Shown here: positions 37,359 through 47,100 of the stretch, one piece after another
Layout of the letters: each line of letters begins with the position of its first letter
How positions within the stretch are numbered: the stretch's first letter is position 1
Translations under genes and position numbers: made by a program
NCBI RefSeq assembly: GCF_024741795.1
Contig: NZ_CP102950.1
Coordinates: 2,046,001 to 2,110,000 of the forward strand
Origin: Arthrobacter sp. CJ23
GTDB lineage: Bacteria; Actinomycetota; Actinomycetes; Actinomycetales; Micrococcaceae
Length of the DNA stretch: 64,000 bases
Direction of reading: 5' to 3'
Notes under the pieces: model-generated
Seen by the model: the letters and a program-made list of their open reading frames with translations, nothing else
Databases searched by the model: none
Told to the model about the DNA's origin: nothing

Positions 37359-39707
37359 ATGCCGTTGTCGAATGCCGAGCTCCGTACCGGGTCGGAGGTC
37401 ACCTTGACCACCCCCGCTGCCTCTTTCCCGGATTCCTTCCTGATCGGGAACGGCTCTCTCGGGGCGATCGTGCCGGGCCGGCCCGGTGTCGAGGAAATCG
37501 GCCTGAACCTGGACACTGTGTGGTCGGGCGGACCGCGCCGCCGTGCTCCCGCACAACGCGTGGAGACGGCGCATCGCCTCCGGGAAGCCATCGCGGCAGG
37601 CGATGTTGCGGCGGCCGACGCCGAAGCCCGCGCGCTGCAATCCGACGACTGGACGGAGTCGTACCAGCCGCTGGGTTCGCTGCGCTGGGAGTGGTCGAGG
37701 CCGGACCCTGATCTCAGCTACCGCCGTACGCTCGACATGGACCACGCGAGCGTACGGGTGGTCCACGGAGAGGCGACGCTTGATGCCTGGGTCTCGCAGC
37801 CCGACGACGTAATCGTCCTGCACCAACAGGGCGGTGTGGCGAGTGGCGAACTCGGTTTCGCGGCGGTGCACCCAGGCACTGATGTTGCGCGGGATGATGT
37901 TGGCGGCGTCCGGTGGCTCCGGGCGAGCGGTCGCGCGCCGCGCATCGCACTGCCGAACTATGTGGATGCTGTTGATGCGGTGGTGTACGGCGACGAACCC
38001 GCAGCAGCCGGTGCCACGGCACCGGCTGGCATGGGTTGGGCGGTGGTGGCGGCCGAGGCGCCCGTACCCGGCGGCGGCCGCCTCCTCATCGTCGCGGCAG
38101 CCGGGGGATTCCGTGGCTGGCAGAGTGATCCGAGCATTGATGTCGACGCCTTGTCCGCCCGGGCATCCGATTGCGTGGGGCGCGCGCTGGGCCGTGGGCT
38201 TGAGGAGTTGCGGGCCCGGCACCTCGCCGAGTATTCGGAGCTGTTCACGCGCGTGGAGATTGATCTCTCGGCATCGCCGGACCCCCGGGCCAGGCGCGCG
38301 CAGACCTACTTCGATCTCGGAAGGTACCTACTGATCTCCTCGTCGCGGCCCGGAACGCAGGCGGCAAACCTGCAGGGGATCTGGAATCCGGACATCCGAC
38401 CCGGGTGGAGTTCGAACTACACGACGAACATCAATGTGCAGATGAACTACTGGGCGAGCGAGCTGGTGGGCTTGCCTGAGGCAGCCGAGCCTCTCACTGA
38501 CCTCGCTCGTGAGCTTGGCGACGCCGGCCGTGTGACGGCAGCCGCGGTCTACGGTGCCGGCGGCTCCACCTGCCACCACAACAGCGACCTCTGGCGATAC
38601 ACGGAGCCGGTCCAGGGTGAACCGACCTGGTCGAACTGGGCGACCGGCCTGGCATGGCTCTGTGCACAGGTCTGCGATCGACTCGATTTCGACCCGCCGG
38701 CGAAGTTCGCGGAGGATGTTGCATTGCCGCTCCTGCGGGACAGTGCTGAGTTTCTCCTCGACATGCTTGCCGCAACGGCTGACGGGCAACTGATGGTCAG
38801 CCCATCCAGTTCTCCGGAGCACGCGTACACGCGAAATGGCCAGCGCGGCGCTGTGACCGCGGGTGCGACTGTCGATCAGGAGCTAGCGGCGCAAATCCTC
38901 GGCCGTTACGTGGATCTGACCCGTCGCCTAGGAACCGCAGAACCGCTCGCGCAACGCTGCAGCGACGCGCTCATGGACCTTTACCTACCTGGCGTCGACG
39001 CGGAGGGGCGGCTGGAAGAGTGGCCAAGCGGGCATGAACCCACCGAGCTGGATCACCGGCATTTGTCCCACCTGTACGGGGTTTTCCCAGGCGATCGCAT
39101 CACAGCGAGCAAGGAACCCGCACTCCTCGCCGCCGCACACACAGCGTTGCGCTCACGGCTGGACCACGGCGGCGGGTACACCGGCTGGAGCCAGGCATGG
39201 GTGCTTGCGTTGGCCGCACGCACGTTCGACCGGGACATCGCGCAGCAGGCTCTTGACCGCCTGACCGGCGATCTCGCCTCGGCATCACTACTCGACATGC
39301 ATCCGCATGCCCACTGGCCTGGTGGGGCGCTCTTCCAGATTGACGGCAATCTGGGAGCAGTCGCGGGGATCGTCGAACTGCTGCTGCAGAGCCACGATGA
39401 GGCGCTCAGCCTGCTGCCAACGCTGCCGCGGTCCTGGAGCGACGGACGCGCGAGGGGATTGCGGGCCCGCGGCGGAGTCTTGCTGGACATCGCCTGGTGC
39501 GGCGGCTCGCTCGCACAAGCCGCGATCACTCCGTCCCGGGACGGTGCCGTCACAATCGAAGCCGACGACGACTTCCGTCCTCACGTCACCGCGAGCGGTG
39601 GTGCCGTGGTCACGCCCACTGTTGGGCCGCCGTCGCGGGCCGGCCGCTGGAGGTGGAGCTGGCCGGCCCGCGGGGGCGAGATCTACCGTGTCGAGTCAAC
39701 GGGCTGA
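37359..39707 (+). CDS. GH95 alpha-L-fucosidase
   Basis: A 782-residue GH95 protein closer to the classical type than the one at 20681. LQGIWNPDIRPGWSSNYTTN, followed by INVQMNYW, has the N-x-N catalytic pair. The general-acid segment is EEWPSGHEPTELDHRHLSHL, and FQIDGNLGAVAG contains the catalytic Asp. It splits alpha-1,2-linked L-fucose with inversion. No signal peptide is seen. AAGGA directly abuts the ATG at 37359; a TTG at 37365 would be better spaced and could be the true start. The 196-base gap from GH27 may hold its own promoter. Confidence 0.9.
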   Translation: MPLSNAELRTGSEVTLTTPAASFPDSFLIGNGSLGAIVPGRPGVEEIGLNLDTVWSGGPRRRAPAQRVETAHRLREAIAAGDVAAADAEARALQSDDWTESYQPLGSLRWEWSRPDPDLSYRRTLDMDHASVRVVHGEATLDAWVSQPDDVIVLHQQGGVASGELGFAAVHPGTDVARDDVGGVRWLRASGRAPRIALPNYVDAVDAVVYGDEPAAAGATAPAGMGWAVVAAEAPVPGGGRLLIVAAAGGFRGWQSDPSIDVDALSARASDCVGRALGRGLEELRARHLAEYSELFTRVEIDLSASPDPRARRAQTYFDLGRYLLISSSRPGTQAANLQGIWNPDIRPGWSSNYTTNINVQMNYWASELVGLPEAAEPLTDLARELGDAGRVTAAAVYGAGGSTCHHNSDLWRYTEPVQGEPTWSNWATGLAWLCAQVCDRLDFDPPAKFAEDVALPLLRDSAEFLLDMLAATADGQLMVSPSSSPEHAYTRNGQRGAVTAGATVDQELAAQILGRYVDLTRRLGTAEPLAQRCSDALMDLYLPGVDAEGRLEEWPSGHEPTELDHRHLSHLYGVFPGDRITASKEPALLAAAHTALRSRLDHGGGYTGWSQAWVLALAARTFDRDIAQQALDRLTGDLASASLLDMHPHAHWPGGALFQIDGNLGAVAGIVELLLQSHDEALSLLPTLPRSWSDGRARGLRARGGVLLDIAWCGGSLAQAAITPSRDGAVTIEADDDFRPHVTASGGAVVTPTVGPPSRAGRWRWSWPARGGEIYRVESTG

Positions 39708-39721
39708 CCTCGCCTGCCGGA

Positions 39722-41752
39722 TCACCCGACGGCGGATAGTCGCTTCAGCAGTTCCGTCGCCTCGTCGGTGCGTGCGAAGACGGGCACTGACGTGATCGGC
39801 GCGTCAACTTCCACCCACTGGCCACCCGTGAAACGCTTGCCGGTCCGGACTTCTGTCCACGTCCCGGCTCCGGGAAGGTAAAGGCGGCGGCTGCGGGCTC
39901 CGGACTCGACAACCGGGGCTACGAGGATGTCGGCTCCAAACAAGTACTGGTCCGACACGATCCAGGCGGTGTCGTCATCGGGGAATTCGAAGAACAGGCC
40001 ACGCATGACCGGCACGCCGCTGGTGTGTGCCTGCTCCATCGCGGCACGCGTATAGGGGCGCAGGTCCTCGCGAAGTCGGATGTACTCGATCATGAGGTTT
40101 TCGAGCTCCGGACCGAAGCTCCACACCTCATTGTCAGAGCCTGTGTTGAGGCGGTGCTCGCCGGAAGCGGTGCTGACAGGGGCGCCGGGGCGCCTGTCGC
40201 CGTGGAGGCGCATGACGGGGCTGAAGGTGCCGAACTGGAACCACCGCGCCAGCAGTTCCCGGAACTGCGGGTCTTCTCCGTCGCCGCCCCCGAAGCCGCC
40301 GATGTCCGTCGTGAACCAGGGTATGCCGGCGGCTCCCATCTGGATGCCGGCCGTGATCTGGGCTTGAAGGTCCTGGAACGTGGAGTGAACATCTCCCGAC
40401 CAGACGAGCGCACCGTAGCGCTGCGAACCGGCCCATGCCGCCCGCACCAGCGAAACCTCCGGCCGCTCGCCGCGCTCAACGGCTTCACCGCCAATGGCCC
40501 GGACAAAGTCACGAGGATACTGGTTGGTCACCGCCCCGCCCGGCCCCGCGTGATAGCGGTAGTGATCAAAGTCGTAGATCGCAAACTCCGGCTCGGCCTC
40601 GTCAAGCCAGAAAAGCCGGATGCCGTGCGCCCCGTAGTTTTCCTTCAGGCGCTCCCGCAGGAAATCCCGCGCCCGGGGATTGGTCACGTCGATGAACCGT
40701 GCGTAATCGCCGTCGAAGAAGAACTGCACATCGATGCCACGCAGCGTTTTGACGAGGAGGTTTTCGTCCCGCAGGCGACCGAAGTTCCGCGACTCCGTGG
40801 ACACCTGCGGCCAGACCGACACCATGAGCTCGATGCCCATCTCCGCCAGTTCGCTGACCATGGCGCTCGGGTCCGGCCAGAACTCCTCTTCGAAGCACCA
40901 GTCACCCATCGCCGGCCAGTGGAAGAAGTCCGCGACGATGACGTCGATCGGGATCTCACGCCCGCGGTATTCCCGGGCGACTCCGAGAAGCTGCTCCTGG
41001 TTCCAGTACCGCAGCTTGCACTGCCAAAAACCGAGGCCATACTCAGGCATCATCGGAGCCCGCCCCGTAACTTCCGCGTAAGCGTCGGCGATCGCGGCCG
41101 GCCCGTCCCCGGCGACCACCCAGTAGTCGATCCCGTCCGTGATGCCAGCATGCCACTCTGTGCGGTTGGTCCCGAACACCACCCGTCCGATGGCGGGATT
41201 GTTCCAGAGGAATCCGTAGCCATCGCTGGAGATGACAAAGGGGACCGACGACTGGGAGTTGCGGTGGGCCAGTTCGAGCGTAGCTCCCTTCAGGTCAAGG
41301 GTGTCCTGCTGGTACATCCCCATGCCAACGAGACGCTCAGTGCGCGACGAGATGAACGACGCGGTGATCGCGCTACGGCCTCCGGCATGCGGTGCGTAGT
41401 CGCGGGCGATGAGTTTGAGCGCACCTCCGCCGCCCAGCTCCTCGAGCAATACGCGCCCATCGGAGTTCTCAAAGCGGAGCCGCAGTGAGCTCGTGAGGTA
41501 GCCTGCACCCCAGTTTGGGTGCTCTTCCTCCTGGGCGATGACCACCGTGCCTGCGACTTGCATGCGGACAGTCCGCCCGTCGATCCGATCGACGGCTGCA
41601 GTGCTGCGGGCCTCGGGAATCAAGGCCCCGTCGGCGTCGGGGAACTGCTCCTGCGAAGCACGGACGCGCACCCCCGCACCCCAGGCATCGATGCGGACGG
41701 TCTCACCGTCACCTCGCCACTCGATACCGGCCGGTGTGATTATCATGGTCAT
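39722..41752 (-). CDS. GH31 alpha-xylosidase-like glycosidase
   Basis: A 676-residue GH31 enzyme. The nucleophile Asp is in RLFWLDEAEPE (~385) and the acid/base Asp in GALVWSGDVHSTF (~455). The YGLGFWQCKLRYWNQEQLL block and late MRLHGDRRPG fit alpha-xylosidases rather than alpha-glucosidases. It would remove alpha-xylose from xyloglucan oligosaccharides in the cytoplasm. The gene is convergent with GH95 (15 bases between stops) and third in the minus-strand unit with two propeller glycosidases. Confidence 0.85.
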   Translation of the reverse strand: MTMIITPAGIEWRGDGETVRIDAWGAGVRVRASQEQFPDADGALIPEARSTAAVDRIDGRTVRMQVAGTVVIAQEEEHPNWGAGYLTSSLRLRFENSDGRVLLEELGGGGALKLIARDYAPHAGGRSAITASFISSRTERLVGMGMYQQDTLDLKGATLELAHRNSQSSVPFVISSDGYGFLWNNPAIGRVVFGTNRTEWHAGITDGIDYWVVAGDGPAAIADAYAEVTGRAPMMPEYGLGFWQCKLRYWNQEQLLGVAREYRGREIPIDVIVADFFHWPAMGDWCFEEEFWPDPSAMVSELAEMGIELMVSVWPQVSTESRNFGRLRDENLLVKTLRGIDVQFFFDGDYARFIDVTNPRARDFLRERLKENYGAHGIRLFWLDEAEPEFAIYDFDHYRYHAGPGGAVTNQYPRDFVRAIGGEAVERGERPEVSLVRAAWAGSQRYGALVWSGDVHSTFQDLQAQITAGIQMGAAGIPWFTTDIGGFGGGDGEDPQFRELLARWFQFGTFSPVMRLHGDRRPGAPVSTASGEHRLNTGSDNEVWSFGPELENLMIEYIRLREDLRPYTRAAMEQAHTSGVPVMRGLFFEFPDDDTAWIVSDQYLFGADILVAPVVESGARSRRLYLPGAGTWTEVRTGKRFTGGQWVEVDAPITSVPVFARTDEATELLKRLSAVG

Positions 41753-41836
41753 TTTGTCTCTTTTCGTGGGGATTGGGCCCCTTCTGGGCTCTCATCTACG
41801 TATGGCGTCACCTGCTGGTGCCAGGAGGGATCCGCG

Positions 41837-42787
41837 TCACCCCAGACGGCTGAGCCGCTGATACTCTTCGGCGGTCACGGGCAGCACGACGCCGTGGCAG
41901 GGGTCCTCTGGCAGCCGGAAGTCCTGCGAGGGAGTCCATTGTCCGCCGGACAGGCTGGTCGTCTCGAAGGGAACATAGCGGCGTTCCGGTGTGAACTCGT
42001 CGATCCAGAGGAACCACTTATCCTCAGTGTTCGCCTTATACACCAGCGGACCCTCGCCCCGGTTGATCGCGTCGAGTCCGATGCCCTCGGCTAGCGGCTT
42101 CCAGTCGACCGCGCTGAGGTATACGGCGATCTCTGAGAAGACTGACTTGCCGGTCGGCGCCTGTCCGCCCCGGGCGCGCTCATCCTTGATGAAGCGATAA
42201 TAGAGGCCCTCGCTTTCGATCACCGTGGCATCGATCGTCGACCAGCCCCGGTCGATCCATACGCGCGGCTCGGAGAACTCGCGGAAGTCGCGCGTAGTGG
42301 CGTACATGATCCGGTTGTAGCTCTCGCCCTCGTGTTCGGCGTTGTCGTAGAGCGTGGAGGACCAGTGGACGAGATAGGCCTCCTGCTCGGGATCCCAGAC
42401 AGACTCCGGAGCCCAGGTGTTGCCGGCCTCGGGCGGCGCGATCTCGACGAGACGGCCTTCTCCCCAAGTCACGAGATCCGTTGATTCCCAGACCATGATC
42501 GAGCGGCTGCCCCGGCGCTGGAGCCGCTCCCAGTCGTCGCAGTCGAATACGCGCAGGTCTGTTGCGACGAGGTAGAACCGCTTGCCATCCGGCGAACGCA
42601 CGATATGCGGGTCGCGGACGCCGCGTTCCCCCAAAGTCGAGTACAGGACGGGCTTGCCGCCGTTAAGGTCGTCAAAATGGAGGGGGTCGTTCCCATCGCT
42701 CAGGGCAAAATGGATCTGCTCTCCATCCACCGATTCGCGTTTGAAATGAACGTAGAGGTACCCCGCATACTCGCGGCTGGAACTCAT
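41837..42787 (-). CDS. GH43-like five-bladed beta-propeller glycosidase
   Basis: A 316-residue protein. The propeller blades carry GVRDPHIVRSPDG (catalytic Asp, ~58), GNTWAPESVWDPEQ (~122) and STIDATVIESEGLYYRF (~180). The pattern Asp, Asp, Glu around a central pocket fits GH43. The activity, arabinofuranosidase or xylosidase, cannot be told. No signal peptide is seen. It is the middle gene of the minus-strand unit, 84 bases before GH31. Confidence 0.8.
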   Translation of the reverse strand: MSSSREYAGYLYVHFKRESVDGEQIHFALSDGNDPLHFDDLNGGKPVLYSTLGERGVRDPHIVRSPDGKRFYLVATDLRVFDCDDWERLQRRGSRSIMVWESTDLVTWGEGRLVEIAPPEAGNTWAPESVWDPEQEAYLVHWSSTLYDNAEHEGESYNRIMYATTRDFREFSEPRVWIDRGWSTIDATVIESEGLYYRFIKDERARGGQAPTGKSVFSEIAVYLSAVDWKPLAEGIGLDAINRGEGPLVYKANTEDKWFLWIDEFTPERRYVPFETTSLSGGQWTPSQDFRLPEDPCHGVVLPVTAEEYQRLSRLG

Positions 42788-42881
42788 CAGACTGGACCAC
42801 TCCTTCTATGGTTATGGCGTAAGTAAAGTCGCTTCGGGTTAGTCATTTAGCTTGTGAACGAGTCGGCTGTAGCCGCGGGTT

Positions 42882-43826
42882 TCACGGTCCGCCCGGGGGC
42901 AATATCGGAGCGGTCAGCACCTCGTCCCGGTCACACACCAACCGCCCGTCGACGACACGCGCCCGAGCGACCTGAATCGAGGTGCGGCGGTGCGTGTAGA
43001 GGCTGTCGCTGGCCAGTTCGCCCGCGAGGCGCCCAGGGTGGGTGAAGTAGAAGACAAACGCGTCGTCGCCCACGACGACGACGTCGGCGTGGAGCCCGTT
43101 GCCGCCGTCGTCCTCACCCGAGCCCGACTCGGCGAGGATACGGTCCTGGATCTCCCAGGTGCGCAGGTCGGTGGAGCGGTGCACCCGCAGGCCGGCCCAT
43201 TCGTCAGTAAGCATCCAGTACGAGCCGCCCAGCGCGAAGACGTTCGGCCCTTCGTGGGGCAGGTTCTCCACGGCCGCGCCGCCCGGCCTCCACCGGTACA
43301 GGTCGGGACCGTCGGCCCAGTAGGTGTGGGTGCCGTGATCGTCGTCCTTGAACCACATGCGCCAGCCCCCTTCCGGGAGCGGGACGACGCACGCGTCGAT
43401 GACGTGCTGGGAGCCAAGGTCAAGCGTGGACTCGTATTCCCAGTGCGCAAGGTCCGTGCTGGTGTAGTGACGGATCACCGACGGGGCTCCCCACTTCGTC
43501 TGCACGCCCTCGATGTAACTGACGTACATGTGGTAGATCGCGCCGTCGTCCAAAACCTCAGGCGCCCAGAAAGTGTTCCGGCCCCAGCCGGTCTCCAAGC
43601 CCTGCACGGTCCCTCGGTAGGACCAGGTCGCTCCGCCGTCGGAGGAGGCAGCGATGCCTATGTCGGTGCCGAACACCCAGGAGACGTCGTCGATCGGGGG
43701 CGCCAAGACGCGGCGGTTGGTGTAGAACATCCACCACTCTCCGGCAGCCTGGTTCCAGATCACCGTCGGGTCGGCGGCTCCGTCGTGGATCGGGTCGCGG
43801 AACAGCGGTTTCGGGATGTCAGTCAC
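42882..43826 (-). CDS. Second GH43-like/propeller glycosidase
   Basis: A 314-residue propeller protein. FRDPIHDGAADPTVIWNQAA (early catalytic Asp), NTFWAPEVLDDGAIYHMYVS and IDACVVPLPEGGWRMWF are the blade motifs. It resembles GH43 and the wider GH32/43/68/117 fold group. GTG at 43826 follows GAGGCGGA; 16 upstream residues are rejected. It is the first gene of the unit leading to GH31. Specificity is unknown. Confidence 0.7.
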   Translation of the reverse strand: MTDIPKPLFRDPIHDGAADPTVIWNQAAGEWWMFYTNRRVLAPPIDDVSWVFGTDIGIAASSDGGATWSYRGTVQGLETGWGRNTFWAPEVLDDGAIYHMYVSYIEGVQTKWGAPSVIRHYTSTDLAHWEYESTLDLGSQHVIDACVVPLPEGGWRMWFKDDDHGTHTYWADGPDLYRWRPGGAAVENLPHEGPNVFALGGSYWMLTDEWAGLRVHRSTDLRTWEIQDRILAESGSGEDDGGNGLHADVVVVGDDAFVFYFTHPGRLAGELASDSLYTHRRTSIQVARARVVDGRLVCDRDEVLTAPILPPGGP

Positions 43827-44053
43827 CGTTCCGCCTCGGCACCGGACCGCGAGGACGTGGAAGACGGCTGGCACCTGGTGGAAGGTAAGTGTTCGGCATT
43901 GCGGATCTTCCTGCGGAAGGGTGATCGGATATGCGCCGCGGTCACCTTACTGTGAGTCGAGTCGGTCGCTGTCACTGTTGTACTCCTATGTGAATCATTT
44001 CGGAGGGATGAGGTGGTAAAGGGCTGGATCCCCGAAGCGAGGTGCCGATGACC
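43827..44053. promoter_or_regulatory. Upstream region of the minus-strand glycosidase unit
   Basis: This gap must hold the promoter for the genes ending at 39722. I see no clear palindrome or -35/-10 pair and no small gene. The IS remnant at 44054-44111 follows at its right edge. Confidence 0.3.
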
Positions 44054-44111
44054 TGAACTGCTCCCCGTAAGACAGGACTGATAAGCCAGTCCAACTTTCG
44101 GGGAGCAGTTC
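44054..44111. mobile_element. Deleted insertion-sequence remnant (IS3-family-like ends)
   Basis: GAACTGCTCCCCG (44055-44067) and CGGGGAGCAGTTC (44099-44111) are perfect 13-base inverted ends only 31 bases apart. Inside them AAAGTTGGACT (read from the right end) faces TAAGACAGGACT from the left, continuing the similarity as in real IS ends. TGAACTGC-C-CCCGAAAGTTGGA is a common IS3-group terminus. No transposase remains, so this is an internally deleted or MITE-like copy. It sits at the junction of the two glycan loci. Confidence 0.6.
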
Positions 44112-44146
44112 GTGGTCCCGGTTGCCCGGCCTTCTGCTGTATAGGG

Positions 44147-47100
44147 TTACGGTTCCCTGTGCAGGAACTCAACCTCCGCCAGGTTGGTGTTGCCGCCGTG
44201 TTCGTCGGACACCCTGACCTGGGCGTAGTCGACACGCTGTGGAAGCGTGAAGGTGTACCAGTTGGCCGCCGCCATTCCGGTGATCGTCAGAAATGTCTGC
44301 CACGTGGCCCCGCCGTCGTTGGAACCTTGGACAAAAGTTCCATTGCCGCGGCTTATGTGACTGGTTCTCGGGAATACCCGTACGATATCGGCCACAATGC
44401 GTGTTCCGTCGGTGGGTGTCACCGATGCCCAGCCATTCGCCGTCGTGGTGTCCGTGTACGTGGCAGTGTTGCCGTCAAACATCTTCCACCCGTTCTCCTG
44501 CGGCGTGCCCGTTCCCGGCCAAGCGCGTGTAGAGGCGTTCACCCATCCCTGAACTACCGGAAGCCGCTTAATCGCCGTATTCCACAGGGCAAGGCGGCTG
44601 CCGTCAGTCGTGGCCGTGAGCGTCCCGCAGTCCTTGCCGGATGTCGTCCGGCAGTCCACCGTGAACTGCACGTCGCGGCCGAACGCGACGTCCGTCGGAA
44701 GTTGGGCGGTGGCCTTCCAGTTGATTCCGTCACTGGACGTGGCTGCCGCGGGTTGTCCCTCGACGACGACATTCAGGCTGGAGAGCGGCTCGGCGGCCAC
44801 GGCATTGAACGCTACTGTGTCCCCGTTGGTTGCCAGGCCCTTGTCGGCGTTCGACGTTGAAATGGACAACGATGAAACAGCCGCCGCCAATTCGTGGCGG
44901 TTCCCGTGGATGCGGAGCTCACTGAACGAGGAGATGCCAGGGTATGCGGGGTCAGTTGGCACACCGGGATGGTCCACCTGGACTTTCAGGTAGCGGAAAG
45001 CCTGCCCTGCCACCTCGGCACGCACCGGAATGGTCTCCATGGCGAAGCCGGAGGCAGTGGTGTCCGTGGTTTCACGCTCCGTCAACAGGGTCCAGGCTCG
45101 TCCGTCGCGGGAACCATACACATTGGCCCCTTGGGAACGGTTGGCAAAGTTGTATCGGGCCTGCAGGCCAAACGCATCCGCTGAGACTTGGAAACCTTGG
45201 CCGAAGTCGAGGGTGAATGGTGCCCGCAGATCCCCGGTGGTGGTGTCGAAGTTTCCGTCTACCAAATTCATGGGTTGAATGCTGGCAGGGTTACTCGTAA
45301 CCAACCCTCGATAGTCGATTGATCCGTCGCTGGCAAGGTGCGGCGTCAGGAGTTTGAGTGCCTTGACCGCGTCTTGGAGACGAACGAGCTGATCAAGGAA
45401 GCCGGCGTCGTCGGCCGCATCCATGGCTGCGCGGACTTCAGCCCTAACCGTCTCGAAAGCTGCAGCGGACGGTGATTCGTAGACGGCCTTGGGATCGAAA
45501 CCGGCCAGGGCGGCGTCTAATGCGGCTTGGCGGTTCAACCCAATGATTACCGTGGCGGGTCGGGTCACGACGGTGGTGCCGTCGTCGGCAGTGACCTGGA
45601 AACTGTATTTGCCGGTTGCGTCGGCCGGTGCTGTCCACGTAAGTAGCCCGGTGCTGGGATCCAGCCGGGCACCCGAGGGCAGCCCTACCGAGGAATATTG
45701 GAGCGCCTCGCCACCGGCATCTGTGGCTGCAAGCGAGCGGGACAGCACGGTTCCTGCCAGCCCGATGACGGGAGTGACGGTGTCCTTGGGAAACTGCGGA
45801 ACCGTCAATTGCTTCTTGGCTTCGAGGTTCACGTAGTCAAAATCAACCTGCGTATCGTCCGTGCCCATCACAGTGAAGTAGGCCAGGTTCTCTCCGCCAA
45901 GGCTCTTGCCGGTCAGCTTCTCGGCGTCAACGTCATAGGTGACGTAGCGCCACTGACCATGAGTGTTGGGGAGGGGAACCGAGAGCCGGTTTGCAGGGTC
46001 CTTACCAATGGCGAGGGTAGCGGGTCCGTTGGTCCGAAACTGGATGCCTACGGGGCTGTAGCCGCTCCGGCTGACATACATGAGGGTACGTACCGCGATA
46101 GTGCGGCCATTGCCCGTCGCGTTGACCTGAACATATGTTCGCCCGTCTTCGCTCTTGACCTTGAGCTTGTTCCCGTCCGTTGCCGAGCTGCGCGTTTCCA
46201 GCTGCACCTTGGCGTCGGTAGCGGTGGGGCGGGTCTGGCCGGCAACTGAGGGCGGAAGGGACAGCCAGAACTCGGGGCTGTAGTCCGGGTTGCTTTCCCA
46301 GGAGTTGTACGCGCCGACGCCCCAGAAGAACTTTGGCCCATCAGCCTTGGCGTGCAGTTCGGCGACATAGGGCGCCTCACGTTCAACGTCCACTCCCAGC
46401 TCATACTTGTAGACGTTGTAGAGCTCGTCGATGGGATTGTACAAACGTCCCCGGTATGCCTCGGACAGTCGGCCCGGTCCGCCGGTGGTGTCTATCCACG
46501 GAATGTCGTAGCCGAGCATGTAACCGGTGAAGGCGTTCGCGGCCTTGAGGAGACGATTGCCCAGGAATTTGTAGGGCGAGACTGCATCCGGAGCCGTGGA
46601 GACGGTGCCGGCTGAAGGATCCACGGTGGTCCCTTGGATTGTCAGGAAACGGGCAATCGCCCCGGTGGTGTTGATGCCATCTCCGGCATGGGCCTGGTCG
46701 CGGCCCATCTCCTGGTGCTGAACGAAGGAGTAACCATAAGGATTGCGGGGATTGTCGGCCGAGATGAGGGGGAATTGGGCTGCGATGGAGCCGTTCTGCT
46801 CCGGCCGGGACGTCGAAGCGTTGACCGTGTACCACTCGACTGCCTCTGAGTAGCGGTCCCTGTTCCCGGTGAAGATGTACCCCGCGATGGCACCCACAAG
46901 AGGGTAGGTGTGCTGGTTCAGGTAGCGCCAATTGGTGTGCAGGAAAGTTTCCGTCATCGGCACGATGAGATTGGTGCTGAGCTTGCTGGTGTCTTGGTCG
47001 CTCCAGCCTAGGTCGTAGGCCGTGTACCCGGCAGGAACACTAGTGGAGCGGAAAATTTCGGCTGCCGCTACAAGTCTGTATAGAGGGACGCCGGAGTGAA

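Noticed and set aside
40025-41488. 487-codon open frame antisense to GH31
   Set aside because: The GH31 gene on the other strand has all catalytic motifs; this frame has low-complexity composition and no ribosome site.
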